Source: Nymphaea colorata (lineage: Eukaryota > Streptophyta > Magnoliopsida > Nymphaeales > Nymphaeaceae). Taken from it: a stretch of DNA of 64,000 bases. This document shows positions 45,660-57,960 of the stretch, piece after piece. Position numbers and translations under genes: made by a program. The notes beneath the pieces were generated by a model. The model was not told the DNA's origin. It saw only the letters and a list, made by a program, of their open reading frames with translations, and did not search any database. Position 1 is the first letter of the stretch, and the number at the start of each line of letters is the position of its first letter. The stretch spans positions 7,534,204 through 7,598,203 of the forward strand of contig NC_045139.1 in the NCBI RefSeq assembly GCF_008831285.2, read 5' to 3'.

Positions 45660-48600
45660 TCACTCGGATGTATGATGAGGTGAAGGCTGCAAATGATTTC
45701 TTGTAGCGTGTGAATCAGATGGAGCTGTACAATGAATACTTCCTTGGGCATCAGTCGGAACCTGGACTGTGGATATTTTAGATATAGCTACTGCTTTAAT
45801 CAGGTTTGATTTCGCTGCATCAAGCAGAGGATCAGCAACAAGAGCTTTAGTGAAACAGTCTATCGCATCAGCCCACCGATCCTCGGCGACAAATACAAGT
45901 CCCAGATTATTGTACGCCGGTGCATATCCTGGGTGCTTTTCGATGGCTTTTGCAAACATCTTTCGTGCGTCATCAAAATGCTTCTGTTGACGGTAGAGAT
46001 TTCCAAGGTTGGAAAGAGTAACATGAGACTGTTCCACTGTTGATAATAATAATGCACGTTCATATGCCGCTTCAGCAAGTGTTGGTTCATGAGACAATTG
46101 CAATGAGATTCCTAGACATTAAAGTGAATCACAAATTTAACTAGCCCATATATGTATATGAAAAATGGAAAAGGATATAGCTAATGCAATGTATTGAGTA
46201 CCAAGATTTGACCATGCATAGCTGCAGTCTTTACGGCGGGCCACAGCAGCTTTTAGATAGTCTTGCGCATTCTGGAACTGAAGGGTACAGAGGGAATGCA
46301 GGCCAAGCTGGTGCCAGTGAATGGCATCGTCCGGATCTTCAGATATAGCCTATAAAAAGGATACATGAAAAGTGATCAGGACATGCTGTACCCTAGAGAA
46401 ATTTCATACTGAGATGTTTCACTGGGTAAGATGAAAACTGACAAGTTTGTAGAATGATGTCAAAGTTCCACTAAGGTCATAACAGCAAGCCTGTAATCTG
46501 TTAGAAAAGGCGCTCTTGGAATTGAGGACCTTATATTTCATAACATGAAATCTAGTTAATTAGAATCTATTTCGACCATCATTTTCCATCTCTCTAATTA
46601 CACTTTTACACACTCTGACTTCTCAGATATTCTCATACTTGTAATCAATATACATCTTGGGAAGCGTCAAGCCTTCAACTCCACCTTGTACATAAGTCTT
46701 AAGGATATTCATAAGTCCCGTCACTTGGCAAACAGGTTTATCTCAAAGATCATTAGAAGATAAAAGCCATGGATCTCTAGTACAGACTAAAAAGTAAAAA
46801 CTATACTTATTTCACAGTTTACCAATTAATCCTTTTAAACTACTTTCCTGTGATTTAAAGCCATCTTATTTGTGAGCATATATCTTTTCTTTTTCCAAAA
46901 TGCTTCTATGATAGCTCAAGGAATATTTCATTTCTTCAAATAAAATTTTGGAAAGGTTGGCAATGTGATCCAATGCTTTATCATTTACACTGTACATGAA
47001 ACTGCAAAAGGCCAGTATCCATTTCAGTTGAGCTAAAAGCAACTTCAGCACCTTATCAATATGCTAACCAAACGATAGCATGTGAACACAAATTCATATT
47101 CCTACAAAAAGAATGGTATCATGATCCATTGCAGAAGACATGAAGGCTCAATGAGCAAGCCATGCAAACTTTGATCTACTCCTTTTGTGATAAATGATCA
47201 GATCAACATGTTGTTCATGGTTTATTTCCACCCTACTCCCTACAATTTAAACATTTTAAACAACTAAGTCATGCTATATTGACCATGTCTGGCTTCAAGT
47301 CGCATAGAAACTACCCCAAGTTTACTATTAAGTGCGTGGGTGGGCAGGGGCGTGTAGTGTGTGTAGACAGAATATATGGTAGTGTTTAGACAGAACCTTG
47401 GGCAGCATTGAGAACTTGAAGGACTAGAAGTCAGCAAAATCACCATAAATATGCCTAAGACCAACCAAGGATCCTATTTTCCATGTTCTGGCTTCATTTA
47501 CAATTGGAAAAGACTTTGGGGTTTCCATTTTTGAGAAAACAATGAGCAGTCAATATAATGAATAGGATCAACAATTTGGAAATTGAACCCAAAAAAAAAA
47601 TAGCACTTAAGGTTATACACTGATCTAGTACCCAAAGCACCCAAATTTAACAGAGTTTGAATAGAAATATACTCCTACATGGACAAAAACATGCAGACAA
47701 AAATGTTTTGTTACCATGACAGGCAACAGTACTGGAACTTACAATCGGGGCTATACAAAAGAGGACAAAATATTTATCATAAATCAAATATAGGAAATTA
47801 CCATTAGGGGCCAAACTATTGGTCTCAATTCCAAAAATGGGCTTCGGATATCTGAATTTCCTACTATGAGCCACACATTGAGGGCAATAACCACAAACAG
47901 GTGAACTATTTCATATTCTAAGTTCAAAAGTGCTTATTCAGGATCATATAAATGGTTTGAATTCAAATCAAGTAGGATCTACCCATTGGCAAGTTCAATA
48001 CAATTGGATTTTATGTACATAAAGACTAAGTTACAAATAGAAGCTTCTAATCAAATCCAAATCCAAAAATAACAGTATCTGAATTTCACATGTCCACATT
48101 CAGGTATTAGTTGGACTTGGATTTCAAACTCAGACAGTTTTGGATGCAAAATTGCATATAAACCAGGCTATTTATTAAGATGAAGCTTTTTCCAATTGGC
48201 GGCCTTTACTTAGTCCAACTAAGCTCTTTACTTTGCTGTAAGGGATAATGGTAAAGGGAAGCACTTAGACAACTGTCAGCAAGCCCTCATCAGCAAATCC
48301 ATCGATGTGAATTATGATGCTCACTTTTGGAACTAAGGCCAAAATGATGGCCCCTAATGCAAAGTTCCTATTGTTCCCATGTAAACAGTACCTGCTGCAA
48401 TGTGTGTAGAGCTCTTTCTTCAACCTCTTTTAGATCCATCTCTATATATCCAAAACCAGCTGCAATTTCATGTTGTGCTCTGTGAACCATTGCAAGCCCT
48501 GCCCATGCAATACGAGGTTCAATTATGGCGGGGTCACCTTCCCTAAGTATTGAAGCCATCTCATTGGCAGCCAATGGTAACTGTTGTGTGGGATCCTGAG

Positions 48601-51600
48601 TCCTTTCTGCATCTTTGATGCGATGTAGAGCAACTGCATATCTGGTAGACATGCGACTCGGCTCCAACTTGCATGCCTGAATAACACACACAGAAAAGGA
48701 AACAAGAAAAACTTATCAAATTCCAAACAAATTCAAAAGTAAATGTCAAGGGTTTAAGACTAGTGAGCTGCAAACTGCAAACCAAAGGCTCGACAACAAA
48801 AAACAGTTTAAAGTATCTTACTTTTGATATAACAGACATGATAAAGAAAGAAGGTGAACAAATTAACATGGCATGACATAACTGTATATGTACATATTCT
48901 TCTTCCAGTTGGACAATGTTTCTGGACCAATTTGAATGGGGAAGCATCTTACAAGTTCAATATGACCAAGAATTATAGAGAAATGATTGAGATGAATACC
49001 TGTTCTAAGCACTTCCCAGCACTTCTGCGGTCACCAGCCATATGGTATGCATCAGCAAGATTAACCCAAAGGTGACCCGCTTTTGGGTCTGTTCTTAATG
49101 CTGCAGCAAAACACTCCTGTGCAACAACTGCAGCAGCATTTTGGGATGCATTTGTCCCACCACTGCCATTAGCTCCAGCACCTGACAGGTGATCATTAAA
49201 TAAGTCCATAACTATAGAACAATTCATCATTGAAGGAAAGATCAATCAGATCTCACGCAAAGATAGTAACTATATCTCATGTGATAAGAAAGGAGATAGC
49301 AACCATATCTTGTGCAATAAGGAAGAAGCTATCTCATATGATAAGAAAGGAGCTAGACGAGATCAGGAACGTGTCATGCTTACTCAATCCAGTTTTGGAA
49401 AATATGGAAGTTGGACGTCAAATAAATTTCCAAATGCAAATGAGAATCTAATGCAATAAGAATCAAGATTAAAGAATCTTAATCCAACTACACTCACAAC
49501 TAAACTAAACCTAAACTTAAACTAACTAAAACTCAAGCAACTCAAGCAAATGATCAATCGAACAAGAAGAACAGAAGAAAACTAACAACACACTTCATTT
49601 CTTTCAACTTCTTGACTGTCTACAAAATGATCCAACGTCCCCTTATATAGAGAAAGGGATGGACTGCGGATCTGGATCCATTTTACAAATACTAAAAATT
49701 CTAATTGGGTCCAATTACAAAATTTGGTTATGCTTTCATCTTGCATCAGACTACCCTAGTTGGAGAAAAGTCGCCCTCGACGAGTTTAAATCTTTCATTC
49801 TGCCAAAATGATTCTTCACCTTAGAGAGTTTAGACAAGGTTTGGACCTTCTGAACAAAAGGTCCCACCGCTCACCTGCATAAGCTAAAGCGGTGGTCTAT
49901 CGATTATCTTCTGATAATGATCAAGGTAGCGGCTTCAGTGGTGGCTTTGGAGAAGAAACGCAATCTTGGATATGATCTATGGGCATCCCCAAATCAGATC
50001 CAGTATCAAATGATGGAAACAACTGGTTTGGACCCTCATACCCGTGAATCGGGCGAAACGGAACCGAATCGGGCTCAAAACCCGGTTCGGCTTGAACCGG
50101 TCCCAAAAGGGACCGGTCCAAACCCACAAGCGCCTCAAGCTACCGCTCGAGGCGCCGCTCAAGGTTCCCCCTTTCCGCCTCAAACAGAGGCAGAAGGGGC
50201 AAACCAGAGGGCGGAAGTGCGTAAAAATGCTCTGATACCAATTAATGCAATAAGAATCAAGATTAAAGAATCTTAATCCAACTATACTCACAGCTAAACT
50301 TAAACTAACTAAAACTCAAGCAACTCAAGCAAATGATCAATCGAACAAGAAAAACAGAAGAAAACTAACAACACACTTCATTTCTTTCAACTTCTTGACT
50401 GTCTACAAAATGATCCAACGTCCCCTTATATAGAGAAAGGGATGGACTGCAGATCTGGATCCATTTTACAAATACTAAAAATTCTAATTGGGTCCAATTA
50501 CAAAATTTGGTTATGCTTTCATCTTGCATCAGAATCCCATCAACATTGTAAAGGCAAATACCATAGATAAAACAACTCTATGCTCTTGTGCTCATTGAGT
50601 GAGAGAGAGAACTAGAGATCGCAGATGTAGGCTTAAGCCGAACCACGTTAAAAATATTGTCTTCCTTCTTATGTTTCCACATTCTCTTGCTTCTGTTCGT
50701 TCATTCATTACAGAAAACTACAAGTAGTAATAACCTAAATATGTCTATTTAGAAATTGACATGCATAAATATATCTCCCTTGAGATTTGGGAGATGTGAA
50801 AAGCTGTCACATATCATACTTAGCAGCATAATGCATAATAATGATAGAAATGAAAACCCAAACACTCTGATACATTTCCATGTGCAAGAAGCATAAAGAC
50901 AAAGAAAAAGTTCAATTAGTCTTTATCTGTTATTCTGCATGCATATGCACTCTCCAATGCTTAAACTTAAGGCCACAGGCTCAGGCTCAGGCTCAGGCTC
51001 TGTCTGACAAGATTTGCCAAAATTGACAGACCGACCCATGTACCATTCTAAAAGTGCATGTGAAAAAAAAAAAAAAGAACATCGCAGCCACCAAATGAAG
51101 TGCTTAAGTTGGAGAATGATAAGCATGAACATTAGTGAGAACCATCAATCATATTCATTACTATATGAATGTCAGATATAATCATGGGCATGCATCTCCA
51201 AAAACGAACAGAAAGAAAGAAAAATTATGTTAGAGGATTCTATGCTACTAAAAACATTGATGCCAAGATGCTCAGTCAAAAAATTGGGTTGCAAAGATGG
51301 AAAAAGGTTTCAATAATTTCACAAGGGATATGTGTCATATATGTGAGTAACTGCTTGATAAAACTAGTAGGCCTTAATAGGAGAAGTTTTAGGCATTAGA
51401 AGACTTCTGTCACATACTCCCGCAAAAAAAGGACAATTTTAGCGTCAAGAAGTTTCATGCACTAAGAAGTTGTAAATTGTAATAAAACATAAACAACTTG
51501 TTTGGGAGCTAGCTTATGTGATCTACAACCATCCAAGCATGAGATATGTAATTCTAAGTTTTGAAACTTGAAAATGCCTTAAAGTCAGAAGTAAAAAGTT

Positions 51601-54223
51601 AAGAAGTATTTCATCAATGAAATGTATAAGTTACGTACTGTAAGAACATTTCAACATGAAGAATGCTGCAACATAGTTAGCAACATACTAGTTGCATACC
51701 TGCAATAGTTGAACCATGTTGACACAAAAGCGATGCCCCATAGTTGATAAAAGCTCCTGGATGGTTTTGATCCTTCAGAACCAACTTTTGGAAACATCTT
51801 GCAGCTTCTTCCCAATTGCCACTAAAACCCAAAACCGGAAAAAAAAAATAAAGAGACATGGGGAAGACAGAAAAAGAGTTATTGTCTCCAAAAAAGGAAA
51901 ACAAAAAACTTTAATGAATCTTATTGATATAAATGATAGTGTGCCATAACATTCTTCGAATGTTCATGTTCATGTTCATTTGCAAAATATAGATCATGGG
52001 TATCTAAACATACGACTCTCCTGTTTTAATTTTGAGACAGAGTTCATGGATTTCATGTTTGTCATGTCCAAAACCATGCAGACACATCTAGTCAATGGGA
52101 TCAGAAAGGACAGAAAGAACAACGGAAAGATAACATTTCTCACCACTGCAGGTGTGCAACACCAAGGTTACAGAGGGAATCTAAGAAATCTGGCACAATA
52201 GTAAGGAGAGCTGATAACACTGAAATGGCACTCTGAAAGCATGAGGGAAAAATTAAAAAATTTCATATGAAATTGCAGCCTTTCAAGCAAAAAAGAATTT
52301 CATAGCTTAATACCTGCAGGCGGCCAGTTCTTATAAGTATCTGACCAAGCACATTCCATACAGCAGCTTGTCTAACATCTAATGAAACTGACTCCTTCAA
52401 CTTCAAAATAAGTTCATCAAGTTCTTGTGGTTCAAGATCTTTGTCTTTGCCTGTCCAATCTCCTATAGAACCTTGCAGAAGGCTCTGCACAGTGACAACT
52501 GACAATAATATTAACATTGGTAGTGACTTCAAGAAAGTCACTCCCGTGGTGGATTGTAATGCCACATGACTGAGAATTTGGTTGAAAGAACAGCACTTGA
52601 ACTAGTTCTACTAACTATGTGACACTGATTACCTGTGCATGGTGAATTTGGACATGACTTAACAATTCAGGTCTGCTGACTTCTTCTTCAGACTGATGTA
52701 AAATTTCAGTTGCTTTCTCAAATGCCAGGACTGCCTAGGCAGTATTTCGACAATATCAACACCTGATGTCAACAAAACTCTAGAATAACTTGAAATATAG
52801 ATTGGACATTTACCTTCTGCGGTTGACACAGCCTCTGGTACATTAGACCAAGAATGAAATGGATGTGAGCATTCTTGGGCATCTTACGTGCAACATGAAC
52901 TAATCCCTATAAAATTAGGAGCAGCAATGAGCATGGATAAGAATTAGAAACACATATTCACGCACAAATATGATCCATGCAGAACCCACAGCGTGCAGGC
53001 TGAAAGCACACCCATGTGACGTAGATCTGATATAATATATTGAGTAGAGCCCACATTAAAAACTGATAAAACACCCAACTACCCACACCTATGTGATGTG
53101 GATCCTATTAAAGATGTTGACCCAAGTAATACCTAATGATAAAATCATCTGCACTGCGTATATATTGCAATATCGAACTGATTTAAATATTCATTAAACT
53201 CCAAGCAAGATCAGAAAAAAAAAAACTGCCATAATGCAAATTACATTCTTGAATCCTATCCAGAAATAACGATTCAATTCAAATAGAATATGAGAATACA
53301 TCCAACTCATTTGTAGCACTTGAACCTAAAAGTCATTCTCCACCCAGCAATTACTTCTCTAAAATGCTACAAATTGTTACTGCATTGATATTCTTCTTAT
53401 AAAGCACTAAACAGAAAAATTAATTACAACCTTACCGCTTTAAGGCTGCTAACTTTTTCTTCCTGAGAAGTAGAAACGCCTTGATATTGCTGATCAGCAT
53501 CTGTGTCATGTCCGGATTCATTAGGATATTCACTTTTAAGTTTGGGATGACATTTAGCTGCTTTCAAAGATTTATCTTCCACATCATTTATATCAATATC
53601 CCTAATCAAGGGCTTAGCGTCCAATACCTTGCCCTCCTCATTCACTACCCTGCAGTAAACTCTCTTATTTAGATAAACTCGCAAAATTTTATTGGAGAAA
53701 GAAATTAAAAAAAAATCATTCAAGATACCACGTCCAGTATTCTCAAGCCATACAGACACTTCCATTGATGACTTTGAAAAATGCAAATGATATAAATGAG
53801 TTTTTTTATCATTACATAAAAGAAGTTGTTTACTAAACTTCTGCAGAAGAATTGGAGTTCATAATAGACAAAGGTTACAGCAAGCTACACCCTCATTGCA
53901 TGTCCACAGAAAATCAAGCGAGAAGCATATAAAGCTGTTCGCCGTCTTGGTCCCTGAACAATTGAAAGTGTATCCCACCAACTCGAGAATATGAGAACAC
54001 ACTTCATACTAATACCAGTAGAAAATTATTGTGGCATGCAATGACCCTGCTTGTGTCTAATCGTGACAAAATTTAACAACGAAAATGTACAATGGATAAG
54101 CGTTTTGTTCCTAGAAGATTTGAAACTACTGGCCCAATATCATTAGGGAAAATTGTTTCTGGAAGTTAGAAATTAAAACATTATACAGATTCTTCTTTAT
54201 TAGTAATGGGTAGGCCTCGTTGC

Positions 54224-54268
<45 letters not shown>

Positions 54269-54901
54269 GCATGTGCAAATAAATTATAACACTTACCCTC
54301 TAGATTGTCGATTATACAACATAATCAGAATTAGTAGGTATGGTAAACTAACATAACTAGGAAAGGAAGAGGGTAAAGAGAGTAAGCTAACATAATTAGG
54401 TGAAAGGGAGAGAGACAGAGACAGAGAACATCCACAAATAAGATCAGCAAACCTGGAGAGGACATCTTGGGTGGAAGCGCATTTTGGCTCCTCATCTACC
54501 ACGAAGTCCTCGCCCTCGCTGTCCGGTGGATCGTCGTTGAGGTTTAGGCCCGAGAGAACCGGAAAGCTCTTGCCCGATTCCTTCCGCTTCACTTCGACTT
54601 CAACGTCGTCGCCCACCTGCACCATGGCCTTCCCATCGGCATCCTCTACGGAAGGAACCGCGTCCCTGCGCCCCTTCTGCGGCTGTGCCATGTAAACGGT
54701 GGAAGGAGAAAACAGTGTAGGGTCGGAAGTAGCAGAAGGGAGCGGCTGATTGCTGGTTGAGGAGTGTTGGTTAAGGGGACTCCTCCGGCCGACTGAAGAC
54801 GATGAAGATTCGTTTTGGGGAGGGCGGAAATCGTCCAAGGAAGCGGCGGAGCCCTTCAATCTCGCAACCAGGCCGACAACTACCTCTCGCTCTCCCGCCA
54901 T
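45660..54901 (-). CDS. TPR-repeat protein, 768 residues, 11 exons (At5g63200-like)
   Basis: Exons on the minus strand: 54,901-54,453; 53,649-53,436; 52,906-52,814; 52,734-52,633; 52,484-52,314; 52,232-52,144; 51,821-51,700; 49,181-49,000; 48,676-48,392; 46,349-46,202; 46,111-45,660. All junctions are GT-AG and the phases join without a stop. Residues 1 to about 220 are polar and low in complexity (serine runs, acidic SEGEDFVVDEEP). TPR motifs follow at about 222-265, 325-410 and from 425 to 750, with AWSNLGISL, LSNLGNLYRQQKHFDDARKM and YNNLGLVFVAEDRWADAI as the clearest. TPRs are superhelical scaffolds for protein binding. I see no O-GlcNAc-transferase catalytic domain, so it is not SPY or SEC. 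The C-terminus (DPLLDAAKSNLIKA) matches my memory of the uncharacterised At5g63200 family. An upstream in-frame Met at 54,937 would add 12 residues. Intron 7 (2.5 kb) holds a TRIM element. Partners and role are unknown. Confidence 0.87.
46360..48391 (-). other. Intron 9 of the TPR gene, 2.0 kb
   Basis: Lies between exons 48,676-48,392 and 46,349-46,202. AT-rich, no coding sequence or complete element recognised. The short frames here have no domain. Confidence 0.7.
49449..49748 (-). repeat. TRIM 3' LTR
   Basis: A 300-bp copy containing an extra 11 bases (around ACTAAACCTAA) relative to the other LTR. A TATATAGAG motif (TATA-like on either strand) lies near 49,644. Confidence 0.88.
50229..50240 (-). 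promoter_or_regulatory. TRIM primer binding site (tRNA-Met)
   Basis: TGGTATCAGAGC on the minus strand is complementary to the 3' end of plant initiator methionine tRNA and lies two bases inside the 5' LTR. This fixes the orientation of the element. Confidence 0.88.
50243..50531 (-). repeat. TRIM 5' LTR
   Basis: A 289-bp copy adjacent to the primer binding site, flanked on its outer side by the target duplication GAATC. Confidence 0.88.
54229..54268 (+). repeat. (GA)n microsatellite in TPR intron 1
   Basis: About 20 GA units, equivalent to (TC)n on the sense strand of the gene. It lies between exon 1 and exon 2. Confidence 0.95.
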
Positions 54902-55160
54902 GGTGGAGACGAGCGTGAACGCCCTGGAGAGGAGCACGAAAGGGAGAGAGAGTCGTCTTAGTATGGTTGTAAGAAATCTTAATAATCACAGTACTCCAAC
55001 ATGTAAAAACAAGGCTAATTTCGCCTTCTCTTAACCAACATACCCTCCTTTGGCTAAATGAAGACCCTTCATAACATAGGTCAAAAAAGATCTCTCAAAA
55101 ATAATGAAAATGTCCCTCAAGTCATATGGAATACAGTTTTTATGTTATAACCTGTCATGC
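54902..55160 (-). promoter_or_regulatory. 5' region and putative promoter of the TPR gene
   Basis: A CT-rich stretch on the sense strand lies immediately upstream of the start. No clear TATA box is seen. TPR-type housekeeping genes are often TATA-less, so this is compatible but not proof. Confidence 0.35.
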
Positions 55161-55161
55161 C

Positions 55162-55513
55162 AAGCAGGTTATATGTTATGTCCCTATATTATAAGAACAT
55201 GAAAGTTCTCATTTGGATTGGTTTACTTTGACATCTAAATAAGTTTAGAGGAGGATGATCTGAAGTTTTTCTAAATTTTTACAGTTAAACACAAATATAC
55301 ACAGATAAACTATTGCAGATCGTAATTCAATTTTAGCAAGCAGGTTATATGTTATGTCCCTATATTATAAGAACATGAAAGTTCTCATTTGGATTGGTTT
55401 ACTTTGACATCTAAATAAGTTTAGAGGAGGATGATCTGAAGTTTTTCTAAATTTTTACAGTTAAACACAAATATACACAGACAAACTATTGCAGATCGTA
55501 ATTCAATTTTAGT
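55162..55513 (+). repeat. Recent 176-bp tandem duplication
   Basis: The block beginning AAGCAGGTTATATG at 55,162 is repeated from 55,338. In my reading the two copies differ by a single base (ACAGATAAAC versus ACAGACAAAC). Non-coding, upstream of the TPR gene. Confidence 0.92.
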
Positions 55514-55689
55514 ACGTGCATAATCATATTTCTATTAGTTTATTAATGCTAAACTAGTGTAAGTATCCTCACTTGGTTGTATTTATATGCTTTTTAAAGG
55601 TATTCTACAAAAGTGTTATCAGAGTCCATTCTTACAAAAAACTATGCCTTTGTAGTTCTTTAAAAATGTTTCGGTTTTCTAAAAATATT

Positions 55690-56500
55690 TAATTAACAAA
55701 TTAGATTGGATTCGGATTTAAGGAATGAGATTCGATCATATTCAAATTCAAATATGCATAAACATTGGATCAGATTCGGATTTACTTTAACATAAAGATT
55801 AGTTTAGACTCAGATTTGGATTCGGATTCAAAACAACAAAGTCAGTTAAATTCAATTTAAAATTCAAATTCGGATTTGAACGTGAATTCAAATATCTGAT
55901 TTAAATTGTGAAATCAGACTTGATTGATTTGTATATGTTTTTCTGCATTAGCACTCGAATCCGAATTAGAATCTGAATATGTGAACATCGAAAAAAACAA
56001 ATATGGTTAAGAGTGTAACTGATCTAAGTATGATCCATTAGCATCCTTAATGTCATGTCTAAGCAAGTGAAAAAGTAATTTCATACTATTGATGGGACAA
56101 AGTGAAAAGTATATGATAATCTCATATTTTTAGTTTAAATTAGAAAATGTTATATATTTACATTGAGTGCATCGGATGCACATGCAAACCCACTCATATT
56201 TGATTATGGCCAAAAACCAGTTGTATGGGATAAACCTTGAACCAATAGGTGTCAACAGATCAGATTCGAATCACATTTACCTTTTATTGTATCTAGTTTA
56301 TCATATGTTTATATATTTGGATTCGAAGTCAAATCCATATGCAAATAAAGAAAAATCTCTTCCATATCCAAATATGTCTTTTAAATTCACAATCGAATCC
56401 TATTTGAAATCGATTGAATTTGATTTGAAATCGAATTTGTATGTTAAGAACCCATTTTCAAAAAGTATGGATACTCGACATATGAAAACTTAATTGGTCA
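55690..56500. repeat. Diverged GATTCGGATTT/AAATTC word repeat
   Basis: Words such as GATTCGGATTT, AATTCAAATTCGG and AATCCAAATATG recur on both strands, giving a low-complexity dispersed element. The frame at 56,167-56,493 is a shadow. Confidence 0.5.
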
Positions 56501-56661
56501 TCTTGATGCTTATTAGTTTATTAGATATTTATTTAAAACTAAATACGCATCGAACCAAATTCCATTTCTTAAAAGTTAAAAGCAACCCCAATTTGAACAA
56601 ATTAATTGATTTCTTCATCAAATTTTAAATATTTTTACATTCATTCCCATGACGGTATAAC

Positions 56662-56830
56662 CAGTGGCGGAGCCACATTGTGGCTAGAGTGGGCAATTGC
56701 CCACACCAGACCAATAAGCTTACATTATTTATGTATAAAAACCTCATTAATTTTTCATTTTTTACATGTGAATGCCCCCTTCAAGTTTGAAATTTATACT
56801 TAGAGCGCCCCTTAACAAGAAATTTCTAGC
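56662..56830. mobile_element. hAT-like MITE with eroded right end
   Basis: Starts CAGTGGCGGAGCCAC. The right side ends at TTTCTAGC, where the expected CCGCCACTG is missing. TATAAC occurs next to both sides, compatible with a partly lost 8-bp target duplication. Same family as the elements at 6567, 15,858 and 32,067. Confidence 0.5.
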
Positions 56831-57500
56831 TATAACTAGCTTTTATCACTTTCATACTTATGATAATATCCCTAAATAAAACTACCAACCTTGCTTACAA
56901 ACGATTGAAAAAAGATGTATATTTTTTTCATTATTTTTTATTTACATTTTTCATTTTGTGTAATAAAATAAAACCGGAACTACCATCTATACGGACTCAC
57001 GTTTGATTCAATGTGGTATTTCATAAATTCATATTTTTTTCGCCCAAGTGAAAATCACTCTAAAATTAAAAAAAAAAAGAGAAATAACTTCTAAGATATC
57101 CATTTGAAATTTTGGATTTACACATATCCCAAATTTGTTGTTATTGCACGTTTGATTTCTCTTGTCTAATTAAGCATCAAATCTAAAAATTAAAGAGAAA
57201 AATATCTTGGTGGCAAATACAAAAGAGTAATCAGAAAAATGGTCCGTAAAGCTTGATATTCTGCATTATGTGTTGAAGCAAAGTGTTCTGCTTGTTTGGT
57301 TCTTCTGTCAATCATCTCTCCTTTATCATCCTTTATCATCTGGAATGTTTTTCTGTATGCATGTATGCATCATTCATCAACCTTTGCAACTCAAAACATG
57401 GGTTCCATCAAGTAGAGTCTGAGACACTGAGAAGTATGGATATTTAGACCCGTTTGTCTTGTTTGAAGTGGACATCATTCTATTTCGATCAACAAGCCGT
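56831..57500. other. AT-rich non-coding tract
   Basis: No gene or element end recognised. Confidence 0.55.
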
Positions 57501-57513
57501 CAGCGGCTCCTCC

Positions 57514-57960
57514 TGTTAAAATCATGGAATGGGAGAGAAACAAAGAGTAATACGAGATTAGAGAGACAAAGAAGCACACAATATACAATATTAAGTGGTT
57601 CGGCATCAGGAAAGAGAGAAAACTTTGTTTATTGTTCTTCCCTATGTTACAATGCTTTGTTACAAGCTCTTCTTTATATAGGCAAAGAATAGACAGAGCT
57701 AAGGTTAACAAATCCTTAGCCACCGAGAGATACTCGAGATAGGCAGGAAAAAAGACAGAGAGAAAAGGTTAACAAATCCTTATCCACCTAGAGATACTCT
57801 AGTAATTAATCCTTATCGAGAAAAACTTAGATTACAGTCTATCCCATTAATCTCCATTTTCAGATTTGTTGCCAATCTGATAGATTCATCAAGAGAAATC
57901 TTCGCTTGATCCTCCTCCTTCCTTAATAAGCGAACACCTCCCACTATGCGTTGCAGGTTT
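57514..57960 (+). mobile_element. Possible solo LTR
   Basis: From TGTTAAAATCATGG the sequence runs through ACACAATATACAATATTAAG, GTGGTTCGGC and a TTTATATAGGC, a combination common in plant copia LTRs (a GTGGTTCGGC word followed by a TATA box). I could not define the right end or a target duplication, so this is tentative. Confidence 0.35.

Larger units (their letters stand above)
49449..50531 (-). mobile_element. TRIM retrotransposon (terminal-repeat retrotransposon in miniature)
   Basis: Two direct repeats, 49,449-49,748 and 50,243-50,531, flank a 494-bp core. Read on the minus strand each repeat starts TGATGCAA and ends TTGCATTA. Two bases after the 5' repeat (the right-hand copy) lies TGGTATCAGAGC (50,240-50,229), the standard primer site for initiator tRNA-Met. 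The 5-bp target duplication GAATC is at 49,444-49,448 and 50,532-50,536. There is no gag or pol. The repeats differ by one 11-bp indel and about four substitutions in my reading, so the insertion is fairly recent. It lies inside intron 7 of the TPR gene in the same transcriptional direction. The polypurine tract is weak. Confidence 0.9.

Noticed and set aside
49917-50276. 119-codon frame within the TRIM core
   Set aside because: It is antisense to the element, runs across the primer site into the LTR and has low-complexity composition. TRIM elements are non-coding.
45660-54901. Calling the TPR gene an O-GlcNAc or O-fucosyl transferase
   Set aside because: After joining all exons only TPRs and a disordered leader are present; the catalytic half of SPY/SEC is absent.
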